Of a stretch of 64,000 nt of DNA, positions 33,154-41,259 are shown piece by piece. The DNA comes from Paenibacillus xylanivorans (lineage in GTDB: Bacteria; Bacillota; Bacilli; Paenibacillales; Paenibacillaceae). Where the stretch lies: positions 36,979 to 100,978 of the forward strand of contig NZ_LITU01000081.1 of NCBI RefSeq assembly GCF_001280595.1, written 5' to 3'. Both the position numbers and the translations under genes were made by a program. Within the stretch, counting starts at the first letter, position 1. Every line of letters begins with the position of its first letter. Under the pieces are notes generated by a model. That model did no database searches. It saw only the letters and a program-made list of their open reading frames with translations, and was not told the origin of the DNA.

Positions 33154-34770
33154 ATGATCGCAGAGAATAAAACACCCAGATTAAGAAGAAAAGTAAGGGA
33201 GTTCAAAAAAATCAGCCTTACCGCCCTGTTGAGTGGATTGGTCACCATTGCCGTTTTGATGACATTGACCATTATGTTTATTTCATCTTATACATCCCAG
33301 AAGCAGTCGCTGATTAATAATACACTCTCACTTAATTATTCAAGTGCCATGCAAATGAGCCAAACACTGGACTCGTTGTTTCAATCCATGCAGGGCAGTT
33401 TGAAGTATTCAGCCAATTATTTTCCGGAAATAGACTATGCGGATGCCAATAAGCTGGATTCCACACTGGATTTGATTCGAAACAGCAGTAATTATTTCAA
33501 TTCGGTTTCTCTGATAGATGCATCGGGAATAATTCGGGGCTCATCTCCTTATTTGGAAAAAAGCCTCGGACAGCCTATCACTTCAGATGCAGCCAAAAAA
33601 GCGTTCAAATCCAGAGATTCCTATATATCTGAAGCATATCGTGCACCTTATTCGGAACGAAGAATTGTTTTTGTGAGTGAACCGATCTTCAGTCCGTCAG
33701 GTGAATTCAAAGGCATGATTAGTGGGAGCATCTATCTGCAGGAAAACAATATCTTGAACCTGTCATTTGGCAGCCAGCTGAAGACCAGTAATGGTTCTTA
33801 TTTTTTTATTGTTGATGCCAAAGGAACATTGCTATTTCACCCCGATAGGGAAAGAATCGGTGAAAATCTAAGCGAAAATCAAGTTGTGCAGAAATTGCTT
33901 AATGGCCAGACCGGTAAAGAACAATACAAGAATCTGGCTGGTGTGGATTCACTCGCAGGTTATTATAAGGTGCCGACAACCGATTGGGGAGTTGTTGTTG
34001 TATCTCCAACCCAGATGGTATACGATCAGCTGAATCAACATATTCGCATGTTGCTGCTGTACACTTCAGTGCCGTTCATCATTCTGACGCTTATCGTTAT
34101 TCGTGTAGCACGCAAGCTGGCCAGTCCGTTTGTTTATCTTGCGGACTTGGTTAACCAGGTGGATCAGGGCAAAGTAGATTTGCCTGTAATGAAGCCGCAT
34201 TGGAATAGGGAAGCTGACCTGTTAACGCGTACCGTGTTAAGCGCATTGGCAAATTTTCGAAAGCAGAAGGATCAGCTTACTTATGATGCCAGAACGGATG
34301 TATTAACTGGAATGACCAATCGCAGAACATTTGAAGAAGTCATCCAGCACTGGATTGATGAAGAAGTTCCTTTCTCCATTGTCGTCCTGGATATTGACCG
34401 TTTTAAATCCATAAACGATACGTATGGTCATCATGCGGGGGATCAGGTTCTGAAGCATATCGCGAATATCATTAAACTGTCGGTTCGGACGCAGGATGTA
34501 TGTTCCCGGTTTGGCGGCGAGGAGTTTGTTGTGTTATTGCGACATACGGAATCCAAAACAGCGTATCAAATTGCCGAGCATATCCGCGTATCCGTGGAAC
34601 AAAGTATATTGCCTATTGATCGTTCTGTAACGATTTCGGCAGGCATTGCCGAATATCCGTTGCATTCCACAACACCGACAGAGTTGTTCCATCTCGCGGA
34701 CAATGCGTTATATCAAGCCAAGGAAGAGGGACGTAATCGTACCATTACCATTCAAACGGTCACTAAATAA
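33154..34770 (+). CDS. diguanylate cyclase with extracellular Cache domain
   Basis: 538 residues. Two membrane helices (about 20-45, ISLTALLSGLVTIAVLMTLT, and about 295-318, RMLLLYTSVPFIILTLIVIR) enclose a dCache sensing domain (DASGIIRGSSPYLEKSLGQP, GSYFFIVDAKGTLLFHP). A C-terminal GGDEF domain follows: ARTDVLTGMTNRRTFEEV, VLDIDRFKSINDTYGHHAGD and active site CSRFGGEEF. RTQD five residues before GGEEF is a product-inhibition I-site. So it makes cyclic di-GMP in response to an outside ligand, with feedback control. ATG 33154 has GGGGGAAG upstream; the open frame to 33121 is less likely. Confidence 0.93.
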   Translation: MIAENKTPRLRRKVREFKKISLTALLSGLVTIAVLMTLTIMFISSYTSQKQSLINNTLSLNYSSAMQMSQTLDSLFQSMQGSLKYSANYFPEIDYADANKLDSTLDLIRNSSNYFNSVSLIDASGIIRGSSPYLEKSLGQPITSDAAKKAFKSRDSYISEAYRAPYSERRIVFVSEPIFSPSGEFKGMISGSIYLQENNILNLSFGSQLKTSNGSYFFIVDAKGTLLFHPDRERIGENLSENQVVQKLLNGQTGKEQYKNLAGVDSLAGYYKVPTTDWGVVVVSPTQMVYDQLNQHIRMLLLYTSVPFIILTLIVIRVARKLASPFVYLADLVNQVDQGKVDLPVMKPHWNREADLLTRTVLSALANFRKQKDQLTYDARTDVLTGMTNRRTFEEVIQHWIDEEVPFSIVVLDIDRFKSINDTYGHHAGDQVLKHIANIIKLSVRTQDVCSRFGGEEFVVLLRHTESKTAYQIAEHIRVSVEQSILPIDRSVTISAGIAEYPLHSTTPTELFHLADNALYQAKEEGRNRTITIQTVTK

Positions 34771-34796
34771 GGTTTGCGCACCTTCCATTCGAAAAC

Positions 34797-34838
34797 AAAA
34801 AGAAGCTAAACCCATCTAAGCAGGGGATAGCTTCTTTT
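34797..34838. terminator. bidirectional terminator, cyclase and HxlR genes
   Basis: Stem AAAAGAAGCTA/TAGCTTCTTTT between converging genes. Confidence 0.85.
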
Positions 34839-34847
34839 GTCTTTTGT

Positions 34848-35207
34848 TTAGACCTCTTGTGATCTGGCGAGGACTTCATTCGTATACTGTTCTCCCCAGT
34901 CTCGCATGCTGTAGATAATTGGCCGGAGCGTTTCTCCAAACGGCGTAAGGGAATATTCTACTTTGGGCGGAACCTGAGGATAGATTTCTCTGTGAACAAT
35001 TCCGCTGCTTTCCAACTCTCTTAGCTGGAGAGTTAACATCCTTTGGGTAATATCAGGAAATAATTTTCGGATCTCGTTGAATCTTAACGAACCAGAGAAT
35101 AGGTGATAAAGAATCGCACCTTTCCATTTGCCTCCGATGACGCTAAGTGTGACTTCAACGGAACAGCCATAAGGCGAGGGGCGCGCATCGTTCGAGTTCT
35201 TTCTCAT
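34848..35207 (-). CDS. HxlR-family transcriptional regulator
   Basis: 119 residues, winged helix of the HxlR type: [56 protein letters not shown] and [14 protein letters not shown]. The Cys at about residue 15 is the conserved one that acts as a redox switch in YodB/HypR/QorR-like members. RBS GGAGG 10 nt upstream. On the minus strand it lies downstream of a DoxX gene, with a hairpin between them. A role in quinone/aldehyde/disulfide stress is an inference from the family. Confidence 0.9.
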   Translation of the reverse strand: MRKNSNDARPSPYGCSVEVTLSVIGGKWKGAILYHLFSGSLRFNEIRKLFPDITQRMLTLQLRELESSGIVHREIYPQVPPKVEYSLTPFGETLRPIIYSMRDWGEQYTNEVLARSQEV

Positions 35208-35353
35208 TATAGTTGCACCTCCAGTTCGTGGTGGTTATTTATAGTATCCATTTCAGTAACTACAGCACATAAATGTATATATCACTTACATATGAGCATA
35301 TCACTTCTCCACTGGATTATAAACCCCATGCATCTGCATGAGGTTAAATCAAC

Positions 35354-35393
35354 AAAGAACCCCGGTTTCGTATCGCGAAACATCGAGGTTCTC
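35354..35393 (-). terminator. hairpin between DoxX and HxlR genes
   Basis: On the minus strand GAGAACC..GTTTCGc/GAAAC..GGTTCTTTG forms a long stem just past the DoxX stop codon. The T tail is weak, so read-through is possible. Confidence 0.55.
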
Positions 35394-35410
35394 AGGATTG
35401 AAAAGCTTGA

Positions 35411-35806
35411 TTATAGTAAAGTGTCTAGGGAGTACGCTCCTGCACCCGCAAGTGCAACACCGATCAGCGATCCGAGCATAACCAGATTGTACTCGAACCC
35501 TCCGTTCAGATTCCAAAGTCCTTTACCAGCATGGACTTTCACTATGGCAATAACCATAGGAATAATGAGCAAAATGACAGCAACACCAGTCCAGAGCCCT
35601 GCTCCAAACAGGAACCCACCGATCAATTCAATAAGCCCTCCACAGACAGCCATAACTCTCGCAGGCTTCAGACCAATTGCGCCGAAAAATTCAGCTGTTC
35701 CTGATATGCCTTCTCCACCAAACCAGCCAAACAGTTTCTTGCATGCATGACCCATCATAATAAAACCAATAACAAGTCGAATGATAAGTAATCCAGCGTC
35801 TAACAT
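35411..35806 (-). CDS. DoxX-family membrane protein
   Basis: 131 residues with four hydrophobic segments; DoxX signatures are LLIIRLVIGFIMMGHACKKL, FGWFGGEGISGTAEFFGAIG, KPARVMAVCGGLIELIGGFL and LWNLNGGFEYNLVMLGSLIG. Family members (YfiD, MhqP, CatD of Bacillus) are inner-membrane proteins linked to quinone and thiol stress. The start at 35806 follows AGAGGAA. It lies 57 nt downstream of the Gfo/Idh gene and upstream of HxlR, on the same strand. Confidence 0.9.
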   Translation of the reverse strand: MLDAGLLIIRLVIGFIMMGHACKKLFGWFGGEGISGTAEFFGAIGLKPARVMAVCGGLIELIGGFLFGAGLWTGVAVILLIIPMVIAIVKVHAGKGLWNLNGGFEYNLVMLGSLIGVALAGAGAYSLDTLL

Positions 35807-35863
35807 ATGTTTATTTCCTCTTCTCAGGTTGTATAAAATGATTGGCCTCATATCGTATAAACG

Positions 35864-36856
35864 TCAGATCAGCGACGCCAGAATGGTATCGCATAGGGCC
35901 ATGGTTTCAATATTATCCTTACCACTGGAATGTGGAACTGCCTTGTTCTGGCAGCATTCCATGAAATGAGCCATCTCACCTACAAACCCTCGTAAGTAGA
36001 GGTCACGATAAGCTCCTGACATGGGAGAGCCGGAAGGGGTGAAAACAGAATCCTGCTCCTCAAGGGATTTCCAGGGAAGGTTATCCCCTGTACGAGAATG
36101 ATGAACCGTGAGTGTGTTAATCTCATCTGCTAACGCAAATCCGTCGTCAAAGGTGACTAGTACACTTTCGCTCTCGCGTGACCATGCACTCATGCCAGCA
36201 AAGTACGCACTTCCTACCACACCATGATCAAATTTCAGGGAAATGCTCTGGTTAATATGTTCTCCGTCTTTAATTGTTGTGCCTGTAACTTGTACGACTT
36301 CCCCGAACAGAAAACGCATCAGATCAACCATATGAATGGCAGCGAGCTTCATGAATTGTTCCTCATCCTTGCAAAATGGTGTGCTGTCTACAGCGAATTT
36401 CATTTGGAAAGAACATGCTCTGCCCATTGATCCGCCATCAATCAGTTCCTTGAGTTTCATGTAGACTGGAGCATATCGTTTCATAAATCCAACCATGACA
36501 ACCACACCGGCCTTTTGGGCAGCTTCAGCCACAGCAGCAGCTTCGGCAGCGTTCCATCCGAGAGGCTTATCCACGTATACGTTTTTGCCAGCCCGGATGC
36601 ATTCAAGGGCAAGAGCTGTCTGATCCTCTGGTTGCGCCACAACAACGACGCCATCACAGTCTTCATTCTGCAGCATCAGCTCAGTATTGTCATAAGCTTT
36701 CCCGCTGCTCCCAAAACGAAGGAGCGCCGCCTTGGACCGTTCAATATTCCGAGTGGCGATGGCCTGGATTTCTGCTCCTGCTTCAACAGCAGAAGGATAT
36801 ATATTTGTGGATGCATGAAAACCTGCACCGATAAAACAAAGTTTGGCTTTTTTCAT
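35864..36856 (-). CDS. Gfo/Idh/MocA-family oxidoreductase
   Basis: 330 residues. N-terminal Rossmann domain (KLCFIGAGFHASTNIYPSAV, then EAGAEIQAIATRNIERSKAA and CDGVVVVAQPEDQTALALEC), the family signature GKNVYVDKPLGWN with its catalytic Lys, then GFMKRYAPVYMKLKELIDGG and the C-terminal substrate domain (AAIHMVDLMRFLFGEV). NAD(P)-linked dehydrogenase of a sugar, inositol-like or imine substrate; the substrate is unknown. Start 36856 has AAGGAGAG 6 nt upstream. It begins 41 nt after the S-adenosylhomocysteinase-like gene and likely shares its transcript. Confidence 0.9.
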   Translation of the reverse strand: MKKAKLCFIGAGFHASTNIYPSAVEAGAEIQAIATRNIERSKAALLRFGSSGKAYDNTELMLQNEDCDGVVVVAQPEDQTALALECIRAGKNVYVDKPLGWNAAEAAAVAEAAQKAGVVVMVGFMKRYAPVYMKLKELIDGGSMGRACSFQMKFAVDSTPFCKDEEQFMKLAAIHMVDLMRFLFGEVVQVTGTTIKDGEHINQSISLKFDHGVVGSAYFAGMSAWSRESESVLVTFDDGFALADEINTLTVHHSRTGDNLPWKSLEEQDSVFTPSGSPMSGAYRDLYLRGFVGEMAHFMECCQNKAVPHSSGKDNIETMALCDTILASLI

Positions 36857-36897
36857 GAGGGATCTCTCCTTTAAATTCATATCACCATTCACAATGA

Positions 36898-38088
36898 TTA
36901 GATCTTGTAGCTTAAATGCTTCAGCATCTGTCCGGCAATGGTGTTGTTAACACTATGAGGGACCGGCTGTGGCCCGAAGATGAGATGTTGGCGTTGTTGT
37001 ACAAGATATAGCAGGGAGGCCGCTTGCAGGGACAAGCCTAGATCCATCGTTTCGGCAGGGTTGCCGCTGCCACCAGCCAGATTCAGCATCTCTCCTTGAG
37101 TAAGTAACATGAGTCGACGTCCGTTGGCTAATGTAAATTGTTCGATATCCGCTGTCAGTTGTTCCGTATGCTGCGCATCCTGACGGAGACTTTCCAAATC
37201 CATCTCCCATGAAAAATGTCCGGCATTGGCGAGGATCGTTCCATCATTCATCTGGCTAAAATGTTCCTTCAGAATGGCGTTGGGACGGCCTGTAACAGTA
37301 ATGTACACTTGGGCAAATGCAAATGTATCCTCCAGTCGTGCCACTCTGAATCCATCCAGCGCGGCCTCCAGCCCCGCGATCGGATCGGTTTCAATGACGA
37401 CAACTTGGCTTCCCAGATTGCGTAAATACCTCGCAATGCCTCGTCCACAGGTTCCATAACCTACGATGACGAAACGACGTGTGGGCAGAATCAGGTTCGT
37501 AGTACGCATGAAACCTTCAATAATGGTCTGTCCGACGCCGTGTTCATTTTCCATAATGCGTTTGAGTGGACTGTCATTAATGACAATGATCGGGAAAGGA
37601 ATATTCTCACCTGTCTCTTCACGCAGCAAATTGGCCCCGGTCGTCGTTTCCTCCGTACCACCAATAAGAGAGTTATTGTCATAGTGTTGGATGAGGGTTC
37701 GCGCCAGATCGGCTCCGTTATCCATGAGGAGATGGGGGTGGTGCCGAAGTACATTATGAATATTTTGCAGGTGTTCATTGCGCCTGTCCGAACGTTGTCC
37801 ATACACCGTGATACCTTCTTCTTGCAGTGCTGCTGCGACGGCGTCTTTCGTTGTGCCCGGGCTGCCAGTCAATACAACGTTGGCTCCACCAGCTTGGAGT
37901 GTTCGGCATAACACAGCAGTTTTGGGCTCCACATGAATACATACACCGATGGTTAAGCCAGCAAAAGGCTGCTCTTTGGCAAACTGCGATTTTAATTCAC
38001 TGAGCAGGGGCATATGCATTTCTGTCCAGTGAATGCTGCGTTTTCCTTCTTCAATACTTCCATGTGTTGTGTTGTTCTTGAGATTCAT
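36898..38088 (-). CDS. S-adenosylhomocysteine hydrolase-like protein
   Basis: 396 residues, AdoHcyase family. Matches: HVEPKTAVLCRTLQAGGANV, LLMDNGADL, GGTEETTTGANLL, INDSPLKRIMENEHGVGQ, the NAD site FVIVGYGTCGRGIARYLRNL, and ITVTGRPNAILKEHFSQM. NAD-dependent cleavage of S-adenosylhomocysteine is the family reaction. Two positions differ from the usual enzyme: the FDN/DN segment after the catalytic Lys reads MEN, and the GHPSEVMD segment reads GNPAETMD, so a His near the cofactor is lost. The C-terminal Lys-Tyr tail that closes the NAD site is also missing. Start 38088 has AAGGAGAG upstream. A related substrate rather than SAH is possible. Confidence 0.8.
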   Translation of the reverse strand: MNLKNNTTHGSIEEGKRSIHWTEMHMPLLSELKSQFAKEQPFAGLTIGVCIHVEPKTAVLCRTLQAGGANVVLTGSPGTTKDAVAAALQEEGITVYGQRSDRRNEHLQNIHNVLRHHPHLLMDNGADLARTLIQHYDNNSLIGGTEETTTGANLLREETGENIPFPIIVINDSPLKRIMENEHGVGQTIIEGFMRTTNLILPTRRFVIVGYGTCGRGIARYLRNLGSQVVVIETDPIAGLEAALDGFRVARLEDTFAFAQVYITVTGRPNAILKEHFSQMNDGTILANAGHFSWEMDLESLRQDAQHTEQLTADIEQFTLANGRRLMLLTQGEMLNLAGGSGNPAETMDLGLSLQAASLLYLVQQRQHLIFGPQPVPHSVNNTIAGQMLKHLSYKI

Positions 38089-38176
38089 GCAAACTCTCCT
38101 TTTCTGTGCAAGGTACAGCGTGCCCTGCGGGTCACCTGATCTGCTAATGTCTACGATAGGGAGTTTGGATGTGTTA

Positions 38177-38198
38177 AAAAAGGACATATGTCCTTTTT
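38177..38198. promoter_or_regulatory. perfect 22-bp palindrome upstream of the SAHH-like gene
   Basis: AAAAAGGACATATGTCCTTT plus two T. On the minus strand it lies just upstream of a plausible -35 (TTAACA), the position of an activator site, and about 90 bp before the start codon. The shape suits a Crp/Fnr-type or similar dimer. Confidence 0.6.
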
Positions 38199-38220
38199 GT
38201 TGAAGTTTGGAAAAAAGATG

Positions 38221-38249
38221 TTGCAAACTTATTTTAGAGCATGTATACT
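38221..38249 (+). promoter_or_regulatory. promoter of the tRNA-Leu gene
   Basis: -35 TTGCAA (38221-38226), 17-bp spacer, -10 TATACT (38244-38249), 72 bp before the mature tRNA. Confidence 0.75.
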
Positions 38250-38320
38250 CTTAATTACGGTAAAACAAGCTATTGCTTGACCGAAATGCTTTTCATCTAT
38301 GATGAGAAGATACATATTAT

Positions 38321-38404
<84 letters not shown>

Positions 38405-38410
38405 TTGAAG

Positions 38411-38459
38411 AAAAAAAAGCTCGTGAAATTGCTCTAAAGGCAATTCGCGAGCTTTTTTT
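38411..38459. terminator. terminator after tRNA-Leu (also serves the minus-strand gene)
   Basis: Stem AAAAAAGCTCGTGAA/TTCGCGAGCTTTTTTT with a 16-base loop; T runs on both strands. Confidence 0.9.
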
Positions 38460-38465
38460 GTTTTT

Positions 38466-38645
38466 TTATTTATTGAATATGAATTGTTGCACACATAGGC
38501 CTGCAACCGCTCCGGCAATACCGAAAAGCGTAACACTGGTCATGAGCTCATACGCCTGAAAGTGAAATAAAAAGGCGACGCCGCTTCCGAATGTTGTTCC
38601 TGCGAGAAATCCGAGAGAAATCCCTATTTCTTTGGTTAATTTCAT
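38466..38645 (-). CDS. small two-helix membrane protein
   Basis: 59 residues, family not recognised. Two hydrophobic glycine-rich helices (IGISLGFLAGTTFGSGVAFL and VTLFGIAGAVAGLCVQQFIF) joined by a short loop, with Lys at both ends. The start at 38645 follows AGCAGGTGA; the frame extends upstream to 38684 but without an RBS. It shares the terminator with tRNA-Leu. The function is unknown. Confidence 0.65.
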   Translation of the reverse strand: MKLTKEIGISLGFLAGTTFGSGVAFLFHFQAYELMTSVTLFGIAGAVAGLCVQQFIFNK

Positions 38646-38804
38646 AGGTTCACCTGCTTGGGAATGTGAGTTTAGGATTTGCAAATTTTTAAAACAGGAA
38701 GTAAAGTGTGATCAGGAAAATACTCACATTTTATTTCCTTTTTTCATTTTGTGGTTTTATCCATGTAATTATGCATGATATTTCTCAAGGGAGGTTAAGA
38801 GCAA

Positions 38805-39959
38805 ATGAATATGAACGAACGAATTGCAGTATGGAACGAAGAAGCGCAGAATTGTACTTGTGGGCATGATCACCGTTTGGTGCAAATGCAGGTGTACTTA
38901 GAGCATGGAGCTATTCAGCGGTTACCTGGCCATTTGTCCGAGCAAGGGTACAGACATGTGACAATTGTTTATGATCGATATACGGGATCGGCAGCAGGAT
39001 ACGAAGTGGTAAATAAACTTCGACAAACGGGCGTTCATGTGGATGAGATCTCCATGCCAGAGAACAAAGCAGGGCATGTTGTCGCCGACGAGGTGGGAAT
39101 TGTGCAGGTTCTACTGGGTGTGAAACTGGGCAGTCAGGCGATCATTGCTGTTGGTTCAGGGACCATTCATGATCTGGTGCGACTTGTTTGCTCCAAAATG
39201 AACAAGCCCTTTCTGTCAGTACCCACGGCAGCTTCGGTTGACGGATTTACCTCGGCAGGTGCACCTCTTATTGTAAGCGGCGTCAAACAGACTTTCCAGG
39301 CGGTTCCACCTGAAGCTATATTCGCGGACATCGATATTTTGGAGCAAGCCCCCCAAGAGATGAATGCCGCCGGATTCGGGGATATGCTTGGTAAATATAC
39401 ATCACTGGCGGACTGGGTAGTTTCCAGGGATCTGGGCGGGGAACCGTTCTGTCCAGTAGCTTATCGCATGACGGAGGAAGCACTAACGACCTGTGTGCAG
39501 CATGTACAAGGTATCGCCGAAGGGCGGGCTGATGGTGTGACTGTATTAATGGATGCGCTGATTGCTTCCGGCATTTCCATGCTGATCATTGATCATTCCC
39601 GTCCTGCATCCGGTGGAGAACATCATCTGTCCCATCGGTGGGAGATGGATCTGATGGAGGCAGGGCACAAGCCCGTTTTGCATGGTGCCAAGGTGGGAGT
39701 GGCCTGTGCACTGCTTACGGTAAAATATAAAGATCTTGCACAAAAATCCAACGAATCTGTTTTCCGTGTATACAATAATCTGCCGAATGCATCTCAGCTT
39801 ACAGATTGGCTTGAGCAAGTTGGGGGCCCTACAACAACTGAACAGTTGGGCGTATCCATGGAGATGGTAGAACATGCGTTGACCACAGCTCATCTGCTTC
39901 GTGATCGTTATACAGGACTGAAATATATCAACGAGATTCTTAATGCGGGTTCGAAATAA
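38805..39959 (+). CDS. egsA: sn-glycerol-1-phosphate dehydrogenase (AraM/EgsA family)
   Basis: 384 residues, iron-alcohol-dehydrogenase fold. Signatures: IIAVGSGTIHDLVRLVCSKM, FLSVPTAASVDGFTSAGAPL, AGFGDMLGKYTSLADW and HRWEMDLMEAGHKPVLHGAK, which give the metal ligands (Asp in AGFGDM, His in SGGEHHLSH and in LHGAKVG). Reduces dihydroxyacetone phosphate to sn-glycerol 1-phosphate, as AraM of Bacillus subtilis does in a Ni-dependent way; there it feeds heptaprenylglyceryl phosphate. RBS AAGGGAGG. It stands alone, with no terminator nearby until 40191. Confidence 0.9.
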   Translation: MNMNERIAVWNEEAQNCTCGHDHRLVQMQVYLEHGAIQRLPGHLSEQGYRHVTIVYDRYTGSAAGYEVVNKLRQTGVHVDEISMPENKAGHVVADEVGIVQVLLGVKLGSQAIIAVGSGTIHDLVRLVCSKMNKPFLSVPTAASVDGFTSAGAPLIVSGVKQTFQAVPPEAIFADIDILEQAPQEMNAAGFGDMLGKYTSLADWVVSRDLGGEPFCPVAYRMTEEALTTCVQHVQGIAEGRADGVTVLMDALIASGISMLIIDHSRPASGGEHHLSHRWEMDLMEAGHKPVLHGAKVGVACALLTVKYKDLAQKSNESVFRVYNNLPNASQLTDWLEQVGGPTTTEQLGVSMEMVEHALTTAHLLRDRYTGLKYINEILNAGSK

Positions 39960-40002
39960 GGGTGAAGAAATAATATGGACAAGTGTTATCTCATGCGTTT
40001 AG

Positions 40003-40173
40003 TTGTACGTACAAATTAGGGAGTCATCATGTAATGTACGAGACAAGGAAGTGCCGTTGTTTACAATTGAGCTGATTGTGCTTGATGCGATAGCAACATA
40101 TCTTGATGAATTACTGAAAAACACGGTCATACAAGGGACTAGGAAGGATCGGGACAAACGTTATACAAGCTGA
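40003..40173 (+). CDS. possible small ORF or gene relic
   Basis: An open frame of 56 codons (TTG 40003 or GTG 40051) reading PLFTIELIVLDAIATYLDEL and LKNTVIQ, then a basic tail. It looks amphipathic and protein-like, and a terminator begins 18 nt after the stop, but there is no convincing RBS and I recognise no family. It could be the 3' end of a lost gene. Confidence 0.25.
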   Translation: MYVQIRESSCNVRDKEVPLFTIELIVLDAIATYLDELLKNTVIQGTRKDRDKRYTS

Positions 40174-40190
40174 AAGCAGAGGATAAATTA

Positions 40191-40217
40191 AAGCCTATTC
40201 CATTGGGGAACAGGCTT
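40191..40217 (+). terminator. terminator in the gene-poor region
   Basis: Stem AAGCCT.TTCC/GGAA.CAGGCTT then TTT. Confidence 0.7.
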
Positions 40218-40303
40218 TTTACTTTTTTATAAAAAGTGTGAGATTAAATTGTTCGTACAAATATAATATGCAAGCGAAGCTAGCAATGACGTTCTATTCT
40301 TTT

Positions 40304-40338
40304 AAATGATTAATGATTAATGATTAATGATTAATGAT
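40304..40338. repeat. 7-bp tandem repeat, TAATGAT x 5
   Basis: One variant copy AAATGAT followed by four exact TAATGAT units. A simple-sequence array that could vary in copy number by slippage; not in a coding region. Confidence 0.85.
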
Positions 40339-40605
40339 TTAATGGAGTGGTTTGTAAGCATCGATAAGGAATATATGTGCATATGTAGCCGCTCCTTCCG
40401 TTAGAGAGATTTTCGCCTCGTTCAGAGAGCGAGCTGTTTTGGCTCAGGGAAAGGAGTGACTAAGGAGGAAGGGGATGTGCATACAAAGGTAGTTGGGGGG
40501 CAGGGAGGCTACTTATCGTCCCGGAGAGACGATACTGAGTGCACGCGACTGGAGAAATGGTAACTTAATATAACCTATACGATGAAAGTTGTAACTTTGT
40601 ACTTT

Positions 40606-40648
40606 AAAAAGGCTCTGTCTTTCCCCATGAGGGAGGACAGAGCCTTTT
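40606..40648. terminator. terminator for the double-HTH gene
   Basis: Stem AAAAGGCTCTGTC/GACAGAGCCTTTT; on the minus strand it follows the stop of the double-HTH gene by 15 nt. Confidence 0.85.
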
Positions 40649-40662
40649 GGTTGTTCGCTAAT

Positions 40663-41259
40663 TTAGTTATTGTGACGATCTTTCAAGATGACATCTGCGA
40701 ACAAAATAGTTTTCGGGATGCGGAAAAATTGTTCCGCTTGTTCCTGAAACGCAGCAGAAGGCAGCGTTCCCTGATGCAGCCATTTGCGGAAAGTGCCAGG
40801 GTGAACCCCGATCCAGTGGCTGACATCTGTCACCGACAAATCATGGACCATACACAAGCCTGTCAGAATACGGTTGCTAACCGGAGAACGGGTCACCGTA
40901 CGCTTCATGAAGCGGGAAGGCTCGGGCTGACAAATAACAGGGCTTTTGCGTACCACTTCTTCATTAAAAAGAATGTGGCGCGGGTAGCCGAGTAACTGAC
41001 ATGCCTTGTCCAAATTGGTACTGCCGGGTATCCGTCCTTCATACACCCACGCGCTGACGCTACGTGAAGAGATGGATAGATCTTCGGCGAGCTGGGACAA
41101 CTTGATATCATTGGCCATCAGCACGGCAAGAAGAACACGGTTGCGGATTTGACAGCGTGTCGGTTTTCGGAATCGTTTAACACGGACGCCTTTTCCCAAA
41201 TATTTACGGTTGATCAGAGACCACGCCTGGATGGAATGTTGTTCTGGTTGATTAGGCAT
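40663..41259 (-). CDS. DNA-binding protein with two tandem HTH domains
   Basis: 198 residues. A basic N-terminal stretch (GKGVRVKRFRKPTRCQIRNR) leads to two related Cro/C1-like helix-turn-helix units: about 55-115 (NDIKLSQLAEDLSISSRSVS, AWVYEGRIPGSTNLDKACQL, LGYPRHILF) and about 137-195 (HDLSVTDVSHWIGVHPGTFR, KWLHQGTLPSAAFQEQAEQF, FRIPKTILF). The two align well (VxxW..G.LP/IP and LF at the end), so they arose by internal duplication. No effector domain is seen. Start 41259 has GGAGG 5 nt upstream. Single-gene unit; the target is unknown. Confidence 0.8.
   Translation of the reverse strand: MPNQPEQHSIQAWSLINRKYLGKGVRVKRFRKPTRCQIRNRVLLAVLMANDIKLSQLAEDLSISSRSVSAWVYEGRIPGSTNLDKACQLLGYPRHILFNEEVVRKSPVICQPEPSRFMKRTVTRSPVSNRILTGLCMVHDLSVTDVSHWIGVHPGTFRKWLHQGTLPSAAFQEQAEQFFRIPKTILFADVILKDRHNN

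Larger units (their letters stand above)
39960..40605. other. gene-poor region, about 650 bp
   Basis: Contains the doubtful small ORF (40003-40173), a terminator (40191-40217) and a short tandem repeat (40304-40338). The segment 40440-40560 is purine-rich with several GGAGG-like strings but no gene longer than a few codons. Otherwise I see nothing. Confidence 0.4.

Noticed and set aside
38088-38226. N-terminal extension of the SAHH-like protein
   Set aside because: It would run through the palindrome and promoter; the good RBS and family alignment place the start at 38088.
40304-40338. Possible CRISPR or iteron array
   Set aside because: The units are 7 bp with no spacers, and no cas, rep or plasmid gene is near.
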